NCBI GenBank assembly: GCA_903926205.1
Contig: CAIYID010000078.1
Location: forward strand, 44,269 to 108,268
Direction: 5' to 3'
Origin: an uncultured Bdellovibrionales bacterium
GTDB taxonomy: Bacteria; Bdellovibrionota; Bdellovibrionia; Bdellovibrionales; Bdellovibrionaceae
DNA length: 64,000 bases
Part shown: one piece after another, positions 51,713-60,269 of the stretch
How the letters are laid out: the number at the start of each line of letters is the position of its first letter
How positions within the stretch are numbered: the stretch's first letter is position 1
The notes under the pieces: model-generated
Database searches by the model: none
What the model saw: only the letters and a program-made list of their open reading frames with translations
What the model was told of the DNA's origin: nothing
Translations under genes and position numbers: made by a program

Positions 51713-53047
51713 TTAACCGGCCAGTTTTTTAGCATTTTCAGTTAAAGCGACGAAAATTTTCTTAAACGCTCCGGCATCATAAGTATGTTCGCGCTCAGCT
51801 AAGAAGTTTTGCAGATTGAATTTGTCTTCCTGTTCGAGAACGGCAGTGACGATATCATGTGCAACGATGAAAATTGCCGAGAGTCCAACAATTTGATATG
51901 AGCGCAGCCCCTTCGGGAACCCCGAACCATCAGGACGTTCGTGATGATTAAATACTAGAAATTCGACGTCACCAGGAACATCCTTCATACCGCGAACAAT
52001 TTCTGCGCATTTTAGTGGGTGATTGAGAACTTCTTTATAGGGACCTTCTCCGTTGAGTTCTTTGAGTTCCTTCAAGTTTTTCATGTCAGCAATTTTTGCT
52101 AAGCTTGGATCTTGTAGGGTAAAATCATGAAATAAAGCGGCCAGAGTTAATTTATGAAAGGTGGTTTCCGAAGGCCACTTCATTTGCGCAGCGAGGGAGC
52201 AGGACACCTCTGCTAAAATAACACTGTGATAAGAAATATAATTACTTCCACGCAAATGAGATTTGGAAAGCACGCGAGTGATCTGAGGACAAGCTCCGAT
52301 TTTTTTAAGGGTTAATTTTACAGCCTGGGACGCTAAGGTTCGTACTTCTGACGAAAAACCTATCTTGTGCGATAGTTCATGAATCAATTCGTGAACGCTG
52401 GTCACTTGCTCATCCAACAAAAATTCAGGTTCTGTCAAATCGAGCATTCGATGTAAATCCTCTTTAAATTTTTCGATAAAATCAGCGCTGTCAGAATTTT
52501 TGATATAAAGGTTGCGAACTTTTTTACTTGTGATGAGTTGCTGAAGACTCTCCGGAGAAAAAACTGTTCCGGTTTTGTAAAGTTTAACAAATTTTTGATC
52601 TGAAAGCCGAATGTAAATATCACCTTTCAGAGGTCCAATTCGTCCGAGCAAGTCCGCCTTTATTTGACAGTATTCTTCTGGTGGACGAGATTCAATTTCT
52701 TGAGCGAAAGTTTTTTTAATTAATTCGATGAGTTTTTCGGGAACTAAAGCCAGTGGTAAAAACTCAAAAACTTGAGGATGTTTATTTTTCATTTCTTCAA
52801 AATCTGAAGTTTCCGTAATCATAATCACAGGTGTTGATAATCCATTGGCTAAAAGATGTTCGAGGAGCTTTACAGAGTTTGGTTCTGAATTGACGATGAT
52901 GATATCGGTGGTTTTTTCCTTGCCAATAAGCTTGTTGGCCTCGGCAAAACTGGATGCGGTATTGATCGTTCCACCGATTTTGCTTTCCAAACAGAAGCTA
53001 ATAATATCTCTAGCTTCTTTATTTGTATGACAAATTAAAATATTCAT
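51713..53047 (-). CDS. HD-GYP-like protein with degenerate receiver domain
   Basis: A 444-residue predicted c-di-GMP phosphodiesterase or effector. Residues 1-115 fold like a receiver (MNILICHTNKEARDIISF), but the phosphoacceptor strand reads IIIVNSEP with Asn53 in place of Asp, so it is probably not phosphorylated. The C-terminal HD domain has H307-D308 (ALFHDFTL) and HHERPDGSGFPKGL (368-381), where GFP replaces the canonical GYP. A second HD pair occurs in IVAHDIVTAV. It follows a cytosolic kinase by 21 bases in the same direction. Confidence 0.82.
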   Translation of the reverse strand: MNILICHTNKEARDIISFCLESKIGGTINTASSFAEANKLIGKEKTTDIIIVNSEPNSVKLLEHLLANGLSTPVIMITETSDFEEMKNKHPQVFEFLPLALVPEKLIELIKKTFAQEIESRPPEEYCQIKADLLGRIGPLKGDIYIRLSDQKFVKLYKTGTVFSPESLQQLITSKKVRNLYIKNSDSADFIEKFKEDLHRMLDLTEPEFLLDEQVTSVHELIHELSHKIGFSSEVRTLASQAVKLTLKKIGACPQITRVLSKSHLRGSNYISYHSVILAEVSCSLAAQMKWPSETTFHKLTLAALFHDFTLQDPSLAKIADMKNLKELKELNGEGPYKEVLNHPLKCAEIVRGMKDVPGDVEFLVFNHHERPDGSGFPKGLRSYQIVGLSAIFIVAHDIVTAVLEQEDKFNLQNFLAEREHTYDAGAFKKIFVALTENAKKLAG

Positions 53048-53068
53048 CCCTTTGCCTTTATATTAAGC

Positions 53069-54022
53069 TCACGCGGCCTTTTTGAAATTTTTTTGTTCGT
53101 CAACATTGATTGCAATTTGGAAAACAAAACAACTATCGCTCACACTACGATCGAGAGTTAAAAAACCACCATGATCTTTTGCTATTGCGGAGGAGACACT
53201 CAGCCCTAAGCCTGTGCCTTTGCCAATCGGCTTGGTGGTATAAAAGGGTTTCATTATTTTCTGTTCAATGGCGATGGGAACTCCCGGTCCACTGTCCCAA
53301 ACTTGAAACTTGATCGCATCGTTTAAAAGATCAATTTTCAATTCGATCCATTTTTCAATCGGAGGCGTTGGCGCCAGTTCGATGGCATCACAAGCATTAA
53401 TAAGCAGATTAATTAGCACTTGAGAAATTTGTGAAGCTCTCGACATAAAGGTCAAAGAGGGAATGTCTTCCGGGAGCCGAAGTTCGATTCCTTTGTCCTT
53501 AATTCTCGCTTTGCAGATGGAGAGCGTTTCTATAATTGTGGTATTAAGGTCAGTTTCGGAGAAATTGTCTTGTGAACCGTCACGACTGATTGTTTTTAGG
53601 CCACTAATGATTTTGGCTATTCGATGGACATGCAGTTCCATGGTTCCTAAACGTTGTTGTGTTTTCACAGATTCCTGAGAGTGGTCCGCTTTAAATATCT
53701 TGGCTAAAGAATGTATATTAGCCATGAGGATTTGCAGGGGATTATTGATCTCATGAGCGACATTTCCTGCCATTTCGCCGAGCGAAGCCATTTTGGCAGA
53801 TTGAGCCAGTTGAAAGTAATGATCTTGCATTTCATCTGAGGCCAGCTTTAAAGAGCTTTCCAATAAATCACGATCTAATTCAATCTCGGATACTAAATCA
53901 CTCAGACGTGAGAATAATTCTTTCATCTGAGAATTATCCTTGGCCGATGATTTTACATCTAAGCCGAGTTCCTCAATGATTTTTCTAATGGAAGGATGAA
54001 CATAAAATGAATCATTTTTCAT
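53069..54022 (-). CDS. Soluble sensor histidine kinase
   Basis: A 317-residue kinase without membrane helices. An N-terminal helical region with a coiled coil (ELFSRLSDLVSEIELDRDLL) leads to HisKA with GNVAHEINNPLQILMA, N box LLINACDAIELA, G1 DSGPGVPI, F box FYTTKPIG and G2 GTGLGLSVSSAIA. The kinase core closely parallels that at 33608. It is upstream of the HD-GYP gene in an apparent two-gene operon. A perfect 14-bp palindrome lies just upstream. Confidence 0.87.
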   Translation of the reverse strand: MKNDSFYVHPSIRKIIEELGLDVKSSAKDNSQMKELFSRLSDLVSEIELDRDLLESSLKLASDEMQDHYFQLAQSAKMASLGEMAGNVAHEINNPLQILMANIHSLAKIFKADHSQESVKTQQRLGTMELHVHRIAKIISGLKTISRDGSQDNFSETDLNTTIIETLSICKARIKDKGIELRLPEDIPSLTFMSRASQISQVLINLLINACDAIELAPTPPIEKWIELKIDLLNDAIKFQVWDSGPGVPIAIEQKIMKPFYTTKPIGKGTGLGLSVSSAIAKDHGGFLTLDRSVSDSCFVFQIAINVDEQKNFKKAA

Positions 54023-54045
54023 ACCTTTTTATTATCGGAGTTATT

Positions 54046-54059
54046 TTAAGAATTCTTAA
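54046..54059. promoter_or_regulatory. Perfect 14-bp palindrome upstream of the kinase gene
   Basis: TTAAGAATTCTTAA lies 24 bases upstream of the kinase start at 54022. The position fits an operator for that operon, though AT-rich palindromes are easily produced by chance. Confidence 0.35.
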
Positions 54060-54166
54060 GATTTCATAAAGGTTTTAGACAAAATAATGAATCGCTCTGG
54101 GCGTGGATACTGTAATGGTATGGGATTTCGAATAATTAGGGTCAAAGGTCCGTTGAAGACTGTTTT

Positions 54167-54281
54167 GTATTGAGACGAAGGCGAAATGAGTATTGAGACG
54201 AGGGCGAAATGAGTATTGAGACGAGGGCGAAATGAGTATTGAGACGAGGGCGAAATGAGTATTGAGACGAAGGCGAAATTT
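54167..54281. repeat. Five 23-bp tandem repeats forming ATGA-coupled mini-ORFs
   Basis: Five units of GTATTGAGACGAGGGCGAAAT plus GA (the first and last have AAGG for AGGG). On the plus strand, three units form complete eight-codon frames MSIETRAK at 54186, 54209 and 54232, each stop overlapping the next start as ATGA, with AGGG just upstream of each ATG. The fourth start (54255) runs on into a 68-codon frame antisense to the end of nrdJ. Whether any of this is expressed is unknown. The rest of 54023-54354 is non-coding. Confidence 0.85.
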
Positions 54282-54310
54282 GTTGTTGTGCCGCTCTCAA
54301 AATCTCACTT

Positions 54311-54335
54311 CTCACGAGCCATCGAGGCTCGTGAG
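54311..54335 (-). terminator. Perfect 10-bp hairpin downstream of nrdJ
   Basis: CTCACGAGCC, loop ATCGA, GGCTCGTGAG, 20 bases past the nrdJ stop. Stable but followed in the minus direction by only a short T run, so it may be a processing or mRNA-stability hairpin rather than a classic terminator. Confidence 0.5.
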
Positions 54336-54354
54336 ATGCCGACTCACTCAACTG

Positions 54355-56964
54355 CTACTCGCACTTACTGCTACTGCAATCAGCGCAAACGAAACAGCCT
54401 TCTTGGATTTTTAAATTACTGCTACCGCAATTTGAGCACTTCATTATTTTCACTTCTTTAATGTAAGACTTTAAAGTGCGACCAATGGCTTTTGCAAAGG
54501 AAGTGATCGTTCCTTCACTCTTCACCAGTTGAGAAACAATAAATTCTAGATCGACGCCATGTCGTAAGGAAGTTGAAATCATTCGAGTCAAAGCTTCCTG
54601 TTCGTCAGATTCGAAGAATTTACGAATATCCGACAAAACCCAACCATCTCTTGTTTCAAGATTGTAGAAGCCGGATTTTTCTTTCACAAGTTTGCCATGT
54701 TTTAAATCTGGCGGCAGGTGCAGACTGCTTTGTTTCATCGCAAAAACTTCGTAGAGATCTTTACCCAAAAGTCCCACAAGTACCACCCAGCGGTTTCCCG
54801 CTGAGGTGATTTGGTGGATGTCGCAATCCAAGGATTTTGGACGAGGAATTGCTTTTGTGCGGACGAGCTCATCATCCACCTTCTTGACTGTTGTACTGCT
54901 GGCAGACAGAACCGCCGTCATCGTGCCATCACGATAAGAGGTGCAGCCTTTGATGGTGCCAGTCTTATAAACATCGGAGTAAAGACGTTTGAAATCTTCA
55001 AATGGGTAGCTTTCAGGCAGATTCACAGTTTTTGACATTGCAGAGTCAATAAACCGAGAGAGCACTCCCATTGTTTTGACGTGATCATCGATATTCAGGT
55101 TGAAGGTGTTGCTATTCCAATCCGCTTTGGGATCCCAAGTGTTATTTTGCTCGTGATAGCGAACCGCGTAGTCACGCACACGGGATTCTTTTAATAAACC
55201 ACGAGAAGCATCCACTTTCCAAACATCACCTTTGAAATTTGTTATTAACAAGCTTTCGTCGCCTTCTTTTGTCCATTCCCACTTAGTTTCTGGTCCGTTG
55301 AGATCAAAAGTTTTTGCTTCCCAGTTAATATTTTTAGGAACACTCATGCCATCAACTGGGAAGGGTTGCATCACGGTGCGTGTGTAGTCCGCCATAAAGA
55401 TGGGCTCAAGACCTCCAGAAACATTATTTGCAAAAACAGAACTGTTTCCAGTTGGCTGAATGGATAAGAGATGACTGTTGCGAATGCCATACTTGCTAAT
55501 GAGTTCTTTCGTGTCCGTATTTAGTTTTTGAACAAATTGACCCTTTAAATACTTTTCTTTTTCGAAAAGAGTGAAGGCGCCTTTTTCCTTAGCAAGCAGT
55601 GCTGAGGTTTTATAAGCTTCGTTCATCATGAAGGAACCCAGCTGTTCTGTCACTTTGAGGGCTTCTGGTGAACCATAGCGAAGTTTCAGCATCATTAAGG
55701 CTGAGCCATAGCCCATAATTCCTAAGCCAATTCGTCTTTTTGCTTTTAAGCCTTCTTCTTGTTCAGGAAGAGGAACAGTCGTTTTATCGTTCACATTATC
55801 CATAAAACGAACGGCCGTTTTAACCACTTCACCGAGTTTTTCATAGTCCCAATTTTGATTTTTTGCGTCCACAAATTGAGTCAAGTTCACCGAGCCCAAG
55901 AGACAAGCTCCGCCAACAGGAAGAACTTGTTCGCCACAAGGATTGGTCGCGTTGATGTGTTCAGTGTAATAAAGATTATTAAGTTTATTGATCGTATCAA
56001 TGAACAAAATGCCGGGTTCATTGCGGTTGTAGGTCGACTGCATAATCAAGTCCCAAAGCATATTGGCATTTTCAAAACGCTTATAAACTTTGACCGGAAG
56101 GCCTTTTGTTTTCCAGGCTTTTAAATTTCCATCCCAATGTTTTTTATACTCGGCTTTGACGTTTTCGTAGTCTGGGAATTCTAAATTCCAGGGCAAATTA
56201 TTTTCAACCGCATTCATGAAATCATCCGAAACCAAGACCGACATATTAAATTTGGTCAGTCGGCCGGGAGTTTGCTTGGCGGTAATGAATTCTTCGATAT
56301 CGGGATGGTCCACAGACATTGTGACCATTTGGGCGCCTTTACGAATTTTCTTTTTACCTTTGTTCTCTGTTTTTTTGAAACCACTACCAGAAGTGATGAC
56401 AGAACTTTGAGTGTCCCACATTTCAAGAAGTTTGACCGCCCCTGGAGAGTCGCCACCAATGCCTCCAATATAAGAGCCTCGAGGACGCATAACATTGGCG
56501 CAAAAGCCATAGCCGCCCTCTGATTTCAAAATCAAAGCTTGTCTACGGAGTTCGTCCATAATGCTTTCCATTGAGTCTTGATTCTCTCCACGGAAGCCGC
56601 TGACGAAACAGTTAATATAGGTCGTCCCTTTGAGCCCCGTTCCCGCATTTGAAGTGATACGGCCGCCTGGAACAAATTTGAAATCTTCCAAAATATCCAA
56701 AAATTTTTCAGTCCAGTAAGCCTGGGCTTCGGGCGCTTCAACAGAAGCTAAGTCTTTAGCGATAGCAAGATGACGATCATTGATGTCATTTTCCCCCGCG
56801 TACTTGTAAGTCGCATTGAAAATCTCTTCAGAGAAATCATCGGTAAATTGAGTGTTGCGTTTCTGAACTTCATTGGGGGTTTTTTTCGAAGTGGGCTTCG
56901 CCTTCTTTTGATCGAGCGCGGGCTTATTCAGAGAAATTTCAGATAAATTAAGATCAGGGTTCAT
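54355..56964 (-). CDS. nrdJ: Adenosylcobalamin-dependent ribonucleotide reductase (class II)
   Basis: Makes deoxyribonucleotides using an adenosylcobalamin-generated thiyl radical. The 869-residue protein has the substrate-site NCFVSG (Cys119), the NPCGEQVLP motif (341-345), IQPTGNSSVFANNVSGGLEP in the barrel, and a C-terminal thiol/zinc tail with CSNCGSS, CFVCADCSSSKC. The linker segment VDDELVRTKAIPRPKSL and the late DUF-like region are typical of NrdJ from proteobacteria. AAGGAG precedes the ATG. No class I genes are in the window. I saw no B12 riboswitch or NrdR box upstream by eye. Confidence 0.95.
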   Translation of the reverse strand: MNPDLNLSEISLNKPALDQKKAKPTSKKTPNEVQKRNTQFTDDFSEEIFNATYKYAGENDINDRHLAIAKDLASVEAPEAQAYWTEKFLDILEDFKFVPGGRITSNAGTGLKGTTYINCFVSGFRGENQDSMESIMDELRRQALILKSEGGYGFCANVMRPRGSYIGGIGGDSPGAVKLLEMWDTQSSVITSGSGFKKTENKGKKKIRKGAQMVTMSVDHPDIEEFITAKQTPGRLTKFNMSVLVSDDFMNAVENNLPWNLEFPDYENVKAEYKKHWDGNLKAWKTKGLPVKVYKRFENANMLWDLIMQSTYNRNEPGILFIDTINKLNNLYYTEHINATNPCGEQVLPVGGACLLGSVNLTQFVDAKNQNWDYEKLGEVVKTAVRFMDNVNDKTTVPLPEQEEGLKAKRRIGLGIMGYGSALMMLKLRYGSPEALKVTEQLGSFMMNEAYKTSALLAKEKGAFTLFEKEKYLKGQFVQKLNTDTKELISKYGIRNSHLLSIQPTGNSSVFANNVSGGLEPIFMADYTRTVMQPFPVDGMSVPKNINWEAKTFDLNGPETKWEWTKEGDESLLITNFKGDVWKVDASRGLLKESRVRDYAVRYHEQNNTWDPKADWNSNTFNLNIDDHVKTMGVLSRFIDSAMSKTVNLPESYPFEDFKRLYSDVYKTGTIKGCTSYRDGTMTAVLSASSTTVKKVDDELVRTKAIPRPKSLDCDIHQITSAGNRWVVLVGLLGKDLYEVFAMKQSSLHLPPDLKHGKLVKEKSGFYNLETRDGWVLSDIRKFFESDEQEALTRMISTSLRHGVDLEFIVSQLVKSEGTITSFAKAIGRTLKSYIKEVKIMKCSNCGSSNLKIQEGCFVCADCSSSKCE

Positions 56965-57467
56965 CGAGGCTCCTTGGCTTCAAAAAGTTACACTCTAACT
57001 AGACTAAGGGTTGATCGGTGTTACAATCAGTTTTTACAAAGAATTTCAAATTAAGTGCCTTATTTCATATCTGAGCCTAAAAAAATGGCTGATTGTTTAT
57101 CCGGATGCACTTTTGATATTTCATTGATTTCGGTAAAGAAAGTCCTGTTTTTTATGTGCACAAAAAATAAGCATACTCTGTTTAAAATGATTTTTTTACG
57201 CAAAGCGAAGCATTTGCCAGTGTGCTTAATAAATAGGCTTCTGTCTGCAGAAAAAAAAGCGTAAAAACTTTTAAAAAAGTTTGACGAATAACTTCAGCAT
57301 TTTTCGTCAAATACGTTCTTTCAAGCCTAAAATGAAAAATTGTGATGAAAAAAATCCTGTGCAATCTTTACATAAAGAACTGCATAGAAAGTCTGAGGTG
57401 AAAAAGCTGGACATTCTAATCTGGCGCCGTTATCGCAATCAGGTCAGGCTCGGGGGGGGGTGAAGAA
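56965..57467. other. Non-coding stretch with inverted repeat
   Basis: 503 bases between divergent nrdJ and the phosphatase gene, with no convincing gene. A perfect 9-bp inverted repeat TTTGACGAA (57280-57288) and TTCGTCAAA (57303-57311) with a 14-base loop overlaps a shorter dyad AAACTTTT/AAAAAGTTT. A 69-codon frame from 57055 has no family resemblance and no ribosome site. The stretch presumably holds both promoters. Confidence 0.45.
57452..57460 (+). repeat. Run of nine G before the phosphatase start
   Basis: Nine G lie seven bases before the ATG at 57468, and the tract forms or adjoins the ribosome site. Such tracts change length by slippage; here this would alter the start-site spacing rather than the reading frame. 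Confidence 0.85.
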
Positions 57468-58199
57468 ATGAATATAGCTATAAAATTAATTGAAATTTTA
57501 ACTGTTCTTGCTATTTCTGGCTTAGTTCAAGCGGGAGCGAATAAGTCGAAAAATGATTTAGAAATAATGACGACTGAACTCGCAAAAAAAATCACGCCAG
57601 TTGATGAGTTTATTTATCGAGGCCCAAGGCCAAGTGATGATTCGGACTATGAGTTGCTAAAAAATGAGTATCATATTTCTACGATCATCAGTTTAGAAAC
57701 GATGCCATGGCACACAATTCCTGAGCACAGAGCGGCTCACCACTACAGGATAAACTACATTCGTGTAGGCATGATTCCGTCGCCCATTGAGCCAAGAGAA
57801 TCAACAGTTGAAAGAGCTGTTCAGGCACTGATGGACGGCCGAGCCCGAAAGGAAAAGGTTTATTTGCACTGCCTTCTCGGTTTAGATCGCACGGGTTTAG
57901 TTATTGCGGAATATCGTATTCGAACAGGTGAGCTGAACGAGCGCCAAGCCTGGGATGAAATGCATGCCCAAGGCTTTGCTGACCATTTTTTTATACATGG
58001 AATCGAAGAATATTTTTTAGATCATCATCCTCAATTGAAAAAAGAGATCGAAGCAGAAGAAAAAAATCGAGAAGCGAAGGAAGAAGCCGACGAGGAGAGC
58101 AAAGAAAAAATAGAGCGGGAAAGCAGAGAGCAATCTATAGAAGAGATTCACGAAAATATCACTCATGCTCACAACGCAGATCAAAAAGCTGCGGGTTGA
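57468..58199 (+). CDS. Secreted protein-tyrosine-phosphatase-like protein
   Basis: A 243-residue protein with a signal peptide (KLIEILTVLAISGLVQAG). The phosphatase domain has FIYRGPRPSDDSDYELLK, the family opening, and the P loop HCLLGLDRTG (HCxxGxDRTG), so the catalytic Cys and Arg are present. The general acid is not clear. The C-terminal 60 residues are a highly charged Glu/Lys helix (EKNREAKEEADEESKEKIER), probably a coiled coil. Export to the periplasm is unusual for this fold, and no partner kinase is adjacent. Confidence 0.78.
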   Translation: MNIAIKLIEILTVLAISGLVQAGANKSKNDLEIMTTELAKKITPVDEFIYRGPRPSDDSDYELLKNEYHISTIISLETMPWHTIPEHRAAHHYRINYIRVGMIPSPIEPRESTVERAVQALMDGRARKEKVYLHCLLGLDRTGLVIAEYRIRTGELNERQAWDEMHAQGFADHFFIHGIEEYFLDHHPQLKKEIEAEEKNREAKEEADEESKEKIERESREQSIEEIHENITHAHNADQKAAG

Positions 58200-58280
58200 T
58201 GATTCTGTTTTGAGTTAATACATTTAAACTTGCCCAACTGTGCTGAGTCGCTGTATGAATAGACCTTTTAGGGGGCTCTT

Positions 58281-60203
58281 ATGGCAAAACAAACACAGAA
58301 ATTTAACGCTGAAATCAAACAACTTTTAGATATCGTGATTCATTCTCTTTACTCTCAAAAAGAAATATTTCTGAGAGAATTGATCTCCAATTCTTCTGAT
58401 GCCATTGATAAATTGCGATTTCAGTCCTTAACTCATGCTGATCTTTTGCCAGAGAACTGGCAGCCAACAATTCGCCTCGAATCAAATAAAGAGGCCAAGA
58501 CTTTGTCCATTATTGATAATGGAATTGGTATGACTCAGAGTGAAGTCACCGAATTCATCGGTACCATCGCAAAGTCTGGAGCGAAGGCTTTTGGTCAGCT
58601 GACTAAAGAAATGAAAGAAAAGCCGGAACTCATTGGTCAGTTTGGAGTGGGGTTTTATTCCGCCTTTATGGTGGCGGACCGAGTGCAATTGCACACGCAA
58701 AAGGCGGGTGCGAGCGAAGGAACAATTTGGGAGTCCACCGGAGACGGTACTTATTCTATCGATGAAGCGCCAAGATCAGAAGGAACCGGAACCACCATCA
58801 CTCTTCATTTAAAAGATCTTAAAGAAGAAGGGGCCGACTTGACGGAGCAAATGGCTGGTGCTTCAGCAGGTTCGGAGCGTGAAGATCAATACACAGATCA
58901 TTGGACCCTTAAACGTCTAGTTAAAAAATATTCTGATTTTATTGCTTATCCGATCAAATTAAAAACAGAAAAAGAAGATGAAACTCTGAATTCACAAAAA
59001 GCTCTCTGGTTGAAGCCAGCGACGGAAGTGACCGCTGAAGAGCATAAAGAGTTTTATCAGCATTTATCTCACGATTTTCAAGAACCACTGAAAACGATTC
59101 ACTATAAAGCGGAAGGTTCAATGGAGTTCAATGCTCTATTGTATATTCCAACAAAAAAACCATGGAATTATCTTTCTAGGGACAATAATGAGTATGGGCT
59201 CAGTCTTTATGTCAAACGAGTCTTCATCATGGCTGATTGCAAAGAGCTTTTGCCGCCGTATCTGCGTTTTGTTAAGGGACTTGTTGATAGCAGTGATTTG
59301 TCACTTAATGTGTCTCGGGAACTTTTGCAGCAAGATCGACAGGTGACTCTCATCAGAAAAAATGTGGTCGCTAAAATCCTTGGAGGATTAAAAGATCTTT
59401 TTACCAAAGATCGCACGCAGTTTGAAAATTTCTGGTCTGAGTTTGGACCGACTTTGAAGGAAGGTCTTCCTTCTGACTCTGCTAATAAAGATCGATTGCA
59501 GGATATTTTGCTTTTTCATTCAACTCATTCTGATAAAATGACAAGTCTTGATGAGTATGTCGCGCGTATGAAACCAGAACAAAAAGATATTTATTATATT
59601 ACGGGTGACAATCTTTTTCAGGTCTCGAATAGTCCTTATCTAGAAAAGCTGAAAGAGAAAAATCTTGAAGTGCTTTTAATGGTTGATCCTATCGATGAGT
59701 GGGTGGTTAACGCTTTGGCAGAATTCAAAGGTAAAACCTTGCTGTCGATCACGAAAGAAGGACTTGATCTGGACTCTTTTGAAGAGAAGAAAAGTAAAGA
59801 AGAAGAAAAAAAGAAAGTCAGCGAAGAATTGGCCCCAGTTTTGGAATTGATGAAAAAACATTTACAAGAGCAAGTGAAAGATGTCGTGATTTCTGATCGT
59901 TTGACCTCAACTCCGGTTTGCTTGGTTTCCGCGACAGATGAAATGTCTTTGCAAATGCAAAAAATTCTTTCTCAAATGGGGCAGAAATCCGGTCAGCATT
60001 CTAAACGCATTATGGAGATAAACCCTCAACATCCAGTGTTTAAAAAAATGCTGTCAGTCCCGGCGGCTCAGCAGGAACAGTGGTCAGAAATTCTTTATTC
60101 ACAAGCTTTGTTGAATGAGGGCTCTGCTTTGCCAGATCCAGTTCGATTTTCAAAACAAATTGCCGAGCTGATGGTCCATGTTGATTTTGGGGCCTTGATC
60201 TAG
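58281..60203 (+). CDS. htpG: Hsp90-family chaperone HtpG
   Basis: ATP-dependent chaperone, 640 residues. The GHKL ATPase domain shows ELISNSSDAIDKLRF, IDNGIGMTQSEV and IGQFGVGFYSAFMVADR; the middle domain has KPWNYLSRDNNEYGLSLYVKRVFI and DLSLNVSRELLQQ. The C-terminal dimerisation region is complete. GGGGG serves as ribosome site. I could not find a convincing RpoH-type promoter in the 81-base gap upstream. Confidence 0.96.
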   Translation: MAKQTQKFNAEIKQLLDIVIHSLYSQKEIFLRELISNSSDAIDKLRFQSLTHADLLPENWQPTIRLESNKEAKTLSIIDNGIGMTQSEVTEFIGTIAKSGAKAFGQLTKEMKEKPELIGQFGVGFYSAFMVADRVQLHTQKAGASEGTIWESTGDGTYSIDEAPRSEGTGTTITLHLKDLKEEGADLTEQMAGASAGSEREDQYTDHWTLKRLVKKYSDFIAYPIKLKTEKEDETLNSQKALWLKPATEVTAEEHKEFYQHLSHDFQEPLKTIHYKAEGSMEFNALLYIPTKKPWNYLSRDNNEYGLSLYVKRVFIMADCKELLPPYLRFVKGLVDSSDLSLNVSRELLQQDRQVTLIRKNVVAKILGGLKDLFTKDRTQFENFWSEFGPTLKEGLPSDSANKDRLQDILLFHSTHSDKMTSLDEYVARMKPEQKDIYYITGDNLFQVSNSPYLEKLKEKNLEVLLMVDPIDEWVVNALAEFKGKTLLSITKEGLDLDSFEEKKSKEEEKKKVSEELAPVLELMKKHLQEQVKDVVISDRLTSTPVCLVSATDEMSLQMQKILSQMGQKSGQHSKRIMEINPQHPVFKKMLSVPAAQQEQWSEILYSQALLNEGSALPDPVRFSKQIAELMVHVDFGALI

Positions 60204-60269
60204 TCTTGCGGGACTTGACCCTAGGAGGATGACAGGAAATGATAAATCAATAATTTGAAAGGTGATGGA

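Noticed and set aside
54167..54281. CRISPR array
   Set aside because: The repeats are direct tandem copies without unique spacers.
54142..54351. Minus-strand frame with repeated SPSSQYSF/FALVSIL segments
   Set aside because: Produced by the 23-bp repeat read on the opposite strand; no ribosome site and no mature-protein character.
56965..57060. Cobalamin riboswitch upstream of nrdJ
   Set aside because: No B12-box or conserved junction sequence visible; leader appears short.
57055..57264. 69-codon open frame in the nrdJ/phosphatase gap
   Set aside because: No ribosome site, no recognisable motif, and composition consistent with random AT-rich sequence.
58200..58280. RpoH heat-shock promoter before htpG
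   Set aside because: CTTG and CCC elements occur but not with the spacing of the known heat-shock consensus.
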